From: Bugula neritina
Lineage: Eukaryota > Bryozoa > Gymnolaemata > Cheilostomatida > Bugulidae
Direction of reading: 5' to 3'
Assembly (NCBI GenBank): GCA_964035545.1
Contig: CAXIUT010000092.1
Coordinates: 1-64,000 of the forward strand
Length of the DNA stretch: 64,000 nucleotides
The notes beneath the pieces are model-generated. The model did not search any database and was not told the origin of the DNA. It was given only the letters and a program-made list of their open reading frames with translations. Shown piece after piece: positions 55,701 to 64,000 of the stretch (position 1 is its first letter; every line of letters starts with the position of its first letter). The position numbers and the translations under genes were made by a program.

Positions 55701-57063
55701 GACCATATTCTCATTGCCTTAGTAAGTTGATAATGAGTTTATTTCGTTGATAATCCATTGAAATAATTTTTAGTATAATATTTTAGCTAGTGAATTTATG
55801 AGTTATTGCATTTATCTTCCATTGAAATATTTTGTTAAAATTTAACTGCCTATCTTTATCTGATAACAAGTTAAAGCATTACTAAGAGTCTTTTTCTTTA
55901 TCTTTAACAATTAACATATCTGATCCAAGACCTATTCATTTGATATCCTGCAAATATCTATATTTTATGCTTATTACCTTCGTTTTAGCTTTAGTAAGGA
56001 ACCAGATTGCCTAGAAGAAGTGTTGATGATAGTACTTTACAAACAAAATCGTAAACGTCTCCTGTTTCAAGTGTAAGTAGACTTTTTTTTACTTTTTAAA
56101 AGCTAATATCTGGATGTTGTTCATACTTAGTAACTGTTTTAGACCTCAAGTAGTTGAAATCTTCCATTTTGTATTATTTTCCTTGGGGACTACATAAAAA
56201 ATACTTAGTTTTTTCAAAGTGAGTAAGTCCTTTGAGTAGCTAATAAAAGATATGGAAATTTTGTTAATTATCAGCTCTACTGATGATTCTTGACTTCTCT
56301 AACAAATAATTAAAAATTCTAACATATTTGACTTCTAATTTAGAATTGAGTGACAAACTGAGATATTTACCAAACCTGGATGAGTTGTTATTTCTGATGG
56401 TTTTGGAGTTGCCAAAAGCTTAAAGGATGGGATTGCTTAAACTGAGTACGTTATCTATTTTTTAATCAATGCTGGCATGAGATTGTCTGAAATAGTATTG
56501 TAAAAATCTGAGACATTACTTGTTGGCTTATGTTTTACCTGCTCCTGACTACCCGCTGATAATGACTGCTTGATCTGAATTTGTTTTATGGAGCTAGCAT
56601 AGCATATTGGAGGCAATTGAGTAGAGATGAGGCTAGAACTATTTTATCAAAGAGGTACTTATTTGGCATTATCTTATGCCTTGATAATTTCTTATATGTA
56701 AAAATCTTTTAGTGTGTCTGAATAGAGTCCTTGGATGGGTGTGTATGGGTTGACAGAAATTATAGAGTTTTAGACAAAAGTGTAGATTCTGTTATTTTAT
56801 AGACGTAGTTTTAGTGTTTTTAGAACTTATGGTTCATTGAGGACGTCTGTGTCCATTAAATCCCATCTATCTGGAGAAAATTGCTTATAAGCTGGATTTC
56901 TTTGAAATATTGATGTTTTTTTAGTTTGTGAGTAATTTCCATCTTAGAGTTGGCAAATGACTATTTAGTTATTGATTGATTATACTATAGCTTTGAAGAA
57001 AGAACCTGTTTTTAGTATCCATACGGGTTCTTTTGGTGCTAGCCAGTGATATTAGTTCATCAT
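52761..57063 (-). CDS. Unconventional myosin with IQ motifs and an RCC1-repeat tail (class XIV/MyoH-like)
   Basis: About 1,420 residues after at least two small introns, implied by phase. The motor starts near residue 75 ([20 protein letters not shown]) and has the P-loop GESGAGKT (Glu is TAG at 56549-56551), switch [12 protein letters not shown] and switch [12 protein letters not shown] neck with several IQ-like repeats follows ([16 protein letters not shown] and an upstream series). The tail is an RCC1-type beta-propeller: [39 protein letters not shown] and WWGTNS. Tail RCC1 repeats are known from the apicomplexan class XIV myosin MyoH. It moves on actin; the cargo is unknown. Stop at 52761. 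Confidence 0.82.
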
Positions 57064-57221
57064 TATAATTCAAATCAATAAAAACAACCAAATTTGAACT
57101 TTTCTATTTTTCAGATATTTTTTAGTAATTTTAGATTATTATGAAAATTTGATAAATAAATAGATGGTAGTAAATAGAAGAATAGAACAATTATTAATTA
57201 TTAATTTCTATTCTAAAGAAA

Positions 57222-57710
57222 ATGTCTTCATTGGTATTGTTTCTTATTTTATTAGCTTGGACTACTTCTGGAGCACTCATATTCTTTCCCTAGCTGCCTG
57301 TTGACCTACGTACTCTATATAAAGCTCAAATTGCTTTGAATAGATGGAAAAGATGTCTAGATAAAACCTATGGAACTTCCAAAGAATCTCCTTAGAGGAT
57401 AAAAAAAAGAACAGATCTAGTAATTGGTCAGTTAGTGAAAGTGAAGAAACAGTTAGATGCCTACAATAATGTGATTCTTGGTTCTAACAATGGATTATTG
57501 GGATCAAAGAACTTGATCATAGGAAATAAAAATTCAGTGTTCGGAGATGACAACTTTATTTTTTCTGAGGGATTTCACTATACTGATGTGAATGGCAGAC
57601 CTGAAAAGGCGATTAGCAATGTTTTGGTGAATGATAATTGGGTGGCTGAGTTGAATAAGAGAAAAAAAATTCTATAAAGATTACATAGTGTAATATATTC
57701 CTGGAAATGA
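57222..57710 (+). CDS. Secreted or anchored protein with N/G beta-helix-like repeats
   Basis: Intronless 162-residue protein. The N-terminal SLVLFLILLAWTTSGALIFF is a signal peptide or signal anchor. The centre is a run of near-heptad N/G repeats (NNVILGSNNGLLG, SKNLIIGNKNSVFG), a pattern seen in left-handed beta-roll heads of bacterial trimeric autotransporters and some other parallel beta-helical proteins. A conserved-looking NDNWVAELNKRKK segment closes it. Function unknown; a stacked beta-helix is an inference from the repeat. Confidence 0.55.
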
Positions 57711-57800
57711 TTTTTTTACGTCATATTTAATATGTTTTAAAACAATTCTTTTCATTCTTTTAGACTGTTTTGTTTAAAGATATAAAAGACACTCAACTAA

Positions 57801-58228
57801 ATGGAAGGGTATTCGAGTCAGTATAAGGTAGATGTGGTTGTAGATAGGTTTTTGAGCACTATTTGGCTAAGGAGCATGATGCTGAATATTTGTAGGTCGT
57901 GAATATTGATGAGTTTAGAATAATAAAAATTAATTTATGTTATTCGATAGCTTATCGAATTCCTGTTTTATACTTTATGGTTTATACGACGGATAGCCAG
58001 CCTCTATCTATTGAGTAGATTTACAAAAAATATTTAAATAAAAATGAAGAAAATAATGAGCTGCATCCTCAAAATGAACAAAAAGGCATTTATTTAAGTC
58101 AAAATCCAATAAATAAGTAGTACTTTTATACTTTACATCACTGTGAGATGTAGATGGAGATATAGCGACTGATCCCATTTTATTTGAGTTTATTGAATCT
58201 TCATCCTCCTTTGATCATTTAGAAGTGA
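57801..58228 (+). CDS. ATG10: ATG10-like autophagy E2 enzyme
   Basis: 135 residues with one 20-nt intron (57828-57847). The family block SIAYRIPVLYFMVYTTDSQP and LSIEEIY matches ATG10 (SYQVPVLYFxA..DG..L.L..I). The active-site region is YTLHHCEMEMEI, where ATG10 and ATG3 have HPC followed by T/M; the Cys is kept and Pro is His. ATG10 transfers ATG12 to ATG5. ATG3 was considered, but its longer handle region is absent. Short for ATG10 (usually ~165-220), consistent with a minimal E2 core. Confidence 0.7.
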
Positions 58229-58280
58229 TGTTATACAAACTTTTATTATTTAAAACCGTATAGTTATCGACTTTCGATTA

Positions 58281-58741
58281 ATGTACTAAGGAAAACCTAT
58301 CCTGAAAAAAGTTAAACAAATCAACTTCAACAATCCCACTCTGTACTACTTCGGCCATTTAGAAATTCAAGGGCTATCAATAGTATCATCTACCAATCAA
58401 AACCAACATCACCCGTACACTCTAAAAACTTCAAAAACAACTAGAACTTTAAAGACTCATTGTAGCAGACAGTGTAGCAGCATGATAAGATGGGTAGGTT
58501 GTCTTCTACTCCGAGGTAGTTGAGTTTGGATCGTTCTGATAATAAGAATAACCTGAAATCTCAAAATTTATATTATAATAAGCGAGAGGTGATGGGCAAG
58601 ATAACTCAGATTCCAATGGAAGGAAGATTTAACGCGATAAGTTTTTTGTAGGATCGATGTAGGTATTTATTAATACAGCTATAAAAACTAAACAAAATAG
58701 GGCCTATGATATCATCAAAAATATATGATTCATACTATTGA
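58281..58741 (+). CDS. Basic protein of unknown function (146 aa)
   Basis: 146 residues with one 20-nt intron (58343-58362). Before splicing the downstream frame has no ATG, so the intron is needed to reach the start at 58281. The protein is rich in Lys/Ser/Asn, with a more ordered C-terminus (MEGRFNAISFLEDRCRYLLI). No family recognised. It overlaps the beginning of a tandem repeat at its stop. Confidence 0.5.
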
Positions 58742-58850
58742 TTTACTATTGATATAAATTTATACTATTGATTTACTATTGATTTATACTATTGATTTAC
58801 TATTGATTTATACTATTGACGTATTCTATTGATTTATACTATTGATATTT
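58734..58850. repeat. Tandem repeat (~26-bp unit) with tattgattta motif
   Basis: Repeated tatactattgattta / ctattgattta units, about four to five imperfect copies, in the spacer between two plus-strand genes. One unit is diverged (gacgtattc). Confidence 0.85.
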
Positions 58851-58894
58851 GCAATAGATGATGATTGATAGATTATTACAAAGATATAATAGCA

Positions 58895-60013
58895 ATGGAG
58901 GCAGATACAAAGTTGAATCTCTAGGTGGAGTAGATAACAGTGAAATTAAAAAAGAGATATAATAAGGTGCTAACTATTTACCCCTTACCTAATAAAACCT
59001 TTGCCATGTTGGTGATGATAGGCATAGGAAAAGATGCTGTAGTTCATTGCGACATAGATGGCAACATCCTTTATGAATATAAATTCTAATACCCAATATC
59101 TGATTCAATGGTGATGGTGAACAGTGAGTAGGTGGTAGTTTTGTAGTCGAGATAGAATCAGGTGACTGTGATTAATATGAGTAGTCATTTGAGCTATCAG
59201 ATTCCTTTCAATTTTATTAATTAAGAATCTGATCAAAATACTATCATTTCATTTAACCATTCTAAATATGTGTGTGTAGTCTAAAATGGAAGATACAATG
59301 ATAATCGATTCAAGTTGAGCTACTTTTCTACTCCTCTTTCTTAGCTTTCTAGACCGATAGAAATATATTAATCTGATACTTAGTGGAATATACAATATCT
59401 AATTAAAAAGGGAAATTAAGATTCTATGATAGTTTGGTTTAAAGTCAGACATGATTTGTAATTTTAGATTAAAACTTTTTGTCTTACATAAAATAAAGGT
59501 CTTTTCAATCACTATAAAATAAAAAATACAATTGGAGTTCCTTACGACCATCCGACCTAGCTCCAGACAGCATTGATAAACGTGTGGCAGATAGATGCTA
59601 ATAGATATTGTTTGGTATGTAATACTTAAAAGACAAATCATGCCTTTAAGAACAAACAAGGAGTGGTCAATAATAATTTTATCTGGAACGTTCAAACTAA
59701 CTAGCTGAGAGAAGCAAATTTCTTTTTCGATTAAAAATATAATGACTTCTTGATAGATGTTCACTCTTTTGGTTAGTATTCTGTCTTTAGAACCTATTTT
59801 TTTGATATAAATGGACAAGTATAAACTTCTCCCTGCTACTATGTGCATAATAAAAGTTAAAAGATTGTTGCTGTTGATAGCTGGTAGTGTACTTATCTGA
59901 CCAAGTGCTAGTACCCTGGATATTGTAAGATCGTGGTGGAAGTTGATTATGAGAATGGAGAGGTGGATTGGTTCAAAATGAAAATCAAACAGCTGCTATA
60001 AGTTAAAAAGTGA
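58895..60013 (+). CDS. Protein of unknown function, beta-rich (372 aa)
   Basis: Intronless 372-residue frame starting MEADTKLNLEVEEITVKLKK. It has many short beta-like segments with alternating hydrophobics (KTFAMLVMIGIGKDAVVHCD; SDSMVMVNSEEVVVLESREN; KYVCVVENGRYNDNRFKLSY), spaced roughly as in WD40 or similar propellers. Several Cys are present near the C-terminus (TKCEYPGYCKIVVEVDYENG). I recognise no specific family; a beta-propeller is only a guess. The TGA at 60011 is unambiguous. Confidence 0.5.
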
Positions 60014-60100
60014 TATCCGTAATTTATGATCATTATAAGATTAAACTAATATAAGTATCAGGTTAGAAGTTGTTAATTTTAATATAGAAGTTATAAAAAA

Positions 60101-60171
60101 GGAACAGACCGGAATTGAACCGGTGACCTTAGGACCTGCAATCCCACGCTCTACCACTGAGCTACTATTCC
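60101..60171 (-). tRNA. tRNA-Cys (GCA)
   Basis: 71-nt tRNA on the minus strand without encoded CCA or intron. The acceptor stem pairs GGAATAG with CTGTTCC. The D-arm is GCTCAGTGGTAGAGC. The anticodon loop TTGCAGG gives anticodon GCA (Cys, codons UGU/UGC). The T-arm is ACCGGTTCAATTCCGGT. Box A and box B are intact. No suppressor-type (UUA or CUA) anticodon is present in this window. Confidence 0.93.
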
Positions 60172-60277
60172 TAACTAAACAACTCACACATACTATCTTT
60201 ATTAGCTAGTTCTAAACTCCAGTCTTTTTCGATTTCATCTTTATCTCGTCCTTTATTTAAATTTATTATCTAAATAG

Positions 60278-61255
60278 ATGAACAGAGCGTAAATGAGTAG
60301 ATCGCTGGAGATCCGTCCTCCAGATTTCCAAAAAGACGTCATCATACCTCAAATCTACGACCTTAAAAACATAAAACTAATCCAAAGTCATAACTACAAA
60401 ACCAGTCCCATAAATAAAGTAGTATAGTTGAAAAAGAAAAAGATCCAAGAAGTAATTAAGACAATAGTAAACAAACCAATAACTAAAACAATCAATTCTA
60501 ACGCTTTACATCAAACCTTGTCAACTAAAATGGGTGAGAGTCAAATAAAAAGAAAACCTCATTCTTAGATATTGGGAAATATGTAGAATGAAGCGCTTTT
60601 TATGGATATCGACTAACAAATAGGAGAAATGATCACTTTGGCCTAGTAAAATTTTGTGCCTTTTGCCTAAAGAGTCAAAAGCGTTCTTTAAAAAGCTAAA
60701 TATAAATCAGAAAATCACTAGCTTAAAGAAAAATAAAAATAAGCCAACTATTTCATGAAAGTTATATGTTAAAATCCTAAGAAAGGCCTTGATCCTTAAA
60801 AAAATAAACCTATTAAAGGTCTTATTGATGAAATAAATGAACTGCAGAAGATAGGAAAAGGCAAAATTCAAAAAAGAAGAGTTCAATCTGCTGGTTTAGT
60901 TCGTAAGAAAGAAAACAGCTTTGGATCTGCTTCTCGTCTTTACTAGTCGAGGTATCAAGATCGAACAAGTTAGAACTTGAAGAAGAAGAAGTCGATGGGT
61001 GAGCAGTTGAATCATTCAAAGAGTATAATAAAGACAATAAACTAGTGTCTTGAGGAGCAGAGCAAGGCTAGCAAGAGGGTGAATATGTAGATGGGTGAGA
61101 TGAAGTAGTAGTGGGGAAAGGAGGGTTGTTTGCGTAAGACATTTATCCGTTCAAGTAGTACAATAATAAATCCATCAACATTAAATACGTTGAAGTAGAA
61201 GAGGTTGCGAGTTCAGGCTTTGGTGAGGATGGACAACAATTATTTTAGAAAATGA
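60278..61255 (+). CDS. Basic Lys/Gln-rich protein of unknown function (325 aa)
   Basis: Intronless 325-residue protein, strongly basic with many Lys-rich helices (VVELKKKKIQEVIKTIVNKP; LIDEINELQKIGKGKIQKRR). A second Met at 60293 is an alternative start. Helical heptads suggest coiled-coil segments. There is no TM and no recognised domain; a nucleic-acid- or microtubule-binding role is possible from charge alone but unproven. Confidence 0.5.
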
Positions 61256-61281
61256 TATTAATATGGATGAATATATTAAAA

Positions 61282-63087
61282 TCATTTGAATTAATGAGAT
61301 TAGATTCCAAAGATTTGATAGATGATTTATTTGGTTGTTTTATGTAGTTGTTTTTATATAAAAGTTGAATAGTTTATTCCTGGTAATTTGCCTTTAAGTA
61401 AATCGTTCTAATGATTGTTTTATATCAGTTATATCTTCTAGTTTTTTAATGATTATTTCAAATTCTATATATGCTATCGATCTTCTCTTGTTTGTTCGTT
61501 GTGATCAGTAGCTAAAAAGCTATAACGATAGCATGATGACATCTTGATTGTGATTTGTTTTGTAGTCTAAATGACTGATCTTTTAGTATCTTTATGTGTG
61601 TTTTTTATTCCTTGTCCTAATATCAGACTGAGATCTGAGTATCTGATTTATTTTTTTCTTAGTAAGGCTTCTTCTAGATATTTTATTTAAAAATTATTTT
61701 AGGTGCTTTTTTTTATACTTGCATTGAGTTATGTATCAAATTTTTTTTATAGAATTAATTATCTTAATGAATCTATTGTTTTTTTGAGAGATGTTATTAT
61801 TTTGTAGCTTTTCATGTTTTAGAATAAAACGTTTGATGATTTGAGTTAGTTTTCAATAGAATCTATCTCTTTATAAACTTTAAAAATATCATTACTACAT
61901 ATGATTCCATTTTGATCGATATCCCAAAATCTAAAGGAACAAACAGCCCATACTCTAGAACTGGCTGTGACTATGATCTCTACTAAATGTTTATAATCTT
62001 CTATTTTGAGGTCGTCATAGATCTTACCGTTGAATTAAAAGAATTGGTAAAATAAAGAAGCTAAACTTTTAACCACATATTTAGGATTACTAAGATAATC
62101 CATAAATAATTATTTTGAGAATTGAGGTTTAAAAATAAAGTATTTAGATTTATCTAGTGTTGTTTGAAGGTTGGTTTTGCCTGAAGTAACATTAGTTAGC
62201 ATTTGACTGTTATTCGATTGATTGGTGAGCATACCTGATTGGTCTTTAACCAGAATGGATGTGATATTATTTTAAAGTTAATTTTATTTTTTATTTTTTT
62301 TAGTAAAAAGTTACCAAAAACTATTACTAATTGAATACTTGTCTATTTATATTCTGGTGATAGATTTAGGACTTGATTTTATCTTTTACAACCTGCTTCT
62401 TCCATCGATTGTTTGAGCTATGGGTGTTAGTTTTGATTTTTTTCTATCATACACATGTCTATCATGTCTGTCATCTTATTATATAGCACTAATAAAACTT
62501 GAACCTTTATATCTATCTACATCGTCCATACTTTTATCTAGTGATTGATTAGAATTATATTTATTTTAAAATGATGTTTTGTTTTTTCTTTGCCTATATG
62601 ATAAAACTGACTCCTAAATCTAACCCATTGACTACCTATACCCTCTTGATTCTCTATAACTACCGATTGATGATCTTTGACTCCCCATTTACTCTTTAAT
62701 GCTATTTTTTTGTTGATTTATTCCATAACTTGTTTTCTTTACGAGATGAGGCAGATTGTGATTCATTCTTTTTTGCAGATTGGCTTTAACTTAGTTTAAT
62801 CTTTTATTTTGCATGTCGATTGCTGATGTTGATTTGCTGTTGGTGATCAGGCTGCTATCTAGAGTTAGATCTGGAGGGGTAAAGTTTGATTTTTTTGGGT
62901 TGAATTAACGGGTATAGTTGACCATATTTCCATATAGACGTTCTTTTATGAATTATTTTAGACAGTGTCCCATTAAAGTTTATGCCTATTTTTGCATAAT
63001 AATGGGAGGTGGTGGTTCTGACTGAGCCGGATCTATGTGGGAGGTGAAGTTGGAGCTGTAGCCTTCAGGAATTTATCTTCTTTTCAT
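61282..63087 (-). CDS. Protein of unknown function with an EF-hand-like site (601 aa)
   Basis: Intronless 601-residue frame. The N-terminal ~290 residues are Ser/Arg/Lys-rich and likely disordered. Residues ~310-450 look folded and include a single EF-hand-like loop (DIDQNGIICSNDIF) after FRFWD, with flanking helices (SLASLFYQFFEF). The C-terminus is Lys/Gln/Glu-rich and helical. One EF loop and no catalytic motif; possibly a calcium-responsive scaffold. No family recognised. Confidence 0.5.
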
Positions 63088-63126
63088 AATTGATATTTGC
63101 TATAATTTTATTTACTATTATACATA

Positions 63127-64000
63127 TCATAATTTTTATCTGAATTTGTTTTTAAGTCTTAGCAATAGCTAGCAATATCTCTCTATTATTTTATTTTTTT
63201 AAGATACAGTTTCTTATAGTTTGCTAATCTCATTAACATTTCTAATTGACCCAGAATAGTTGATTTTATTACTTTATAGTTCTAGTATTCTAGCTTAAAT
63301 ATACTTCATGTTATCATCTTTTCTATTAAGCTGTTGAATGATGGGTTAGATAGTATTTAGTTTATGTTTGTATTATTATTAATTTTTGATTAAAACTCTA
63401 TCTTGTTTTTATTTGTATTATTGGAAGTTGATCTGGAAGGTTTGGATTTATTATTCGTAACGATTTTGCATATTTTTGAATGACTATATCAGTTATTATA
63501 AAATATTTACTAAACTTTAGGTCTATCTTTACTATACGATTGAGGTTTATATTTTCTTTTGATTTTTCTATTGATTATTCTCACTTTCTTTCCTTAGCCT
63601 CTATATCTAAGTGTTTAGTATTTCTATGTTATTGTGCATATCATGGATCTGTTGGCTTTGATATTAGTTTTGATTATTATCTTTATTGAACTACTATATT
63701 GATTACGTGAGTTCACTGTTGACCCGGATTAGTTCTTCAAGAGACTATTTCAGTAAGTTGTTTTACTATTCTAGTTAGTTTATTTTCTACTGGTATTTTA
63801 CAATCTAGCTCTTCAAGTTATTCTTTAATTGATAAGTCATATCTAATATTATAATCTGACTCAAAATAGTATTCAATTCAGCAATACAATCACTTCTGGG
63901 TCTGAGAGGCTTCCACTGAGAAACTGAACATCGACATCATCTTGTTCAAATAGCTAAGCATGTCCTCTCCGTAGTTGTAGATGGCCGATTCTTGTCCTTC
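63127..64000 (-). CDS. Coiled-coil protein (5' end beyond the window)
   Basis: C-terminal ~280 codons of a gene whose start lies beyond 64000. From about 63900 down the sequence is a long coiled coil with repeated Leu/Ile/Gln/Glu heptads (KLTRIVKQLTEIV-like; HDMHNNIEILNTEIERL). It ends at the TGA at 63127. The join with upstream sequence (FEQDDVDVQFLSGSLSDPEV in another frame) suggests a small intron near 63880-63910. Family unknown. Confidence 0.5.

Noticed and set aside
57801-58228. ATG3 instead of ATG10
   Set aside because: The protein is only 135 residues, without ATG3's handle region, and its core fits the ATG10 VPVLYF pattern better.
403-64000. Standard ciliate code with UAA/UAG = Gln (table 6)
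   Set aside because: It gives Gln at invariant Glu positions (DLKPEN, GESGAGKT, FLETSAK, SEHYFQ, the EF-hand position-12 Glu) in many unrelated proteins, while conserved Gln positions use CAA/CAG.
1-64000. CRISPR arrays, insertion sequences or bacterial operons
   Set aside because: No repeat-spacer arrays, transposase genes or Shine-Dalgarno patterns were seen; genes are eukaryotic with spliceosomal introns.

Overview
The window is nuclear DNA from a ciliate. It starts with 98 bp of CCCCAA telomere repeat, genes are packed with spacers mostly of 20-250 bp, and introns are nearly all 19-23 nt (most exactly 20). TAA and TAG are sense codons and TGA is the only stop. Conserved positions show that UAA/UAG are read as glutamate, not glutamine: Rab WDTAGQEKF and FLETSAK, kinase DLKPEN, myosin GESGAGKT, NADAR SEHYFQ, and many CCT4 positions. 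That is the peritrich nuclear code (NCBI table 30). With C4A2 telomeres this points to a peritrich (Vorticella-like) oligohymenophorean, and the window is most likely macronuclear. All translations below use UAR=Glu.

Layout. 1-11.6 kb: telomere, then a CDPK7-like EF-hand/PH/kinase, a MIR-domain protein, a CFAP96-like protein, a TPR/C2 protein, a PDI, an LSD1-type zinc-ribbon protein, a Rab GTPase, ATG4 and a coiled-coil protein. 11.6-18 kb: CCT4 (5' end cut by a telomere-repeat block), an OSCA/TMEM63-type channel, tyrosyl-tRNA synthetase and a NADAR protein. 18-20 kb: one Lys/Glu/Asn-rich gene. 20-28 kb: a ~2,050-residue cysteine-rich membrane protein, PIG-T and SYS1. 28-33.8 kb: a fused formaldehyde dehydrogenase/S-formylglutathione hydrolase, two unknown genes and an EF-hand protein. 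33.2-37.2 kb: a ~1.9 kb segment present twice around a 200-N gap. 36.4-64 kb: kelch protein, pseudokinase, La-motif/DUF3223 protein, FMN reductase, several unknowns, a 7TM-like protein, a SET protein, an axonemal-type protein, a RING protein, RPA1, a class XIV/MyoH-like myosin with an RCC1 tail, an N/G-repeat secreted protein, ATG10, tRNA-Cys and several coiled-coil or unknown genes.

The strangest structural feature is a series of internal GGGGTT blocks (11.5, 18.0, 20.0, 28.2, 33.8 kb) and one CCCCAA block (35.3 kb). All lie in or at the edge of spacers and clip the ends of adjacent genes, while coding sequence continues normally on both sides. In the duplicated segment one copy has 75 bp of telomere repeat exactly where the other has 75 bp of unique sequence, with no length change. 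The simplest reading is that these are alternative telomere-addition (chromosome-end) sites, written over the underlying sequence in the consensus.

Functionally this is a housekeeping and cytoskeletal gene set: secretory pathway (MIR, PDI, PIG-T, SYS1, Rab), autophagy (ATG4, ATG10), chaperonin, replication (RPA1), calcium and kinase signalling, cilia and actin motors. The genes are not arranged in operons.
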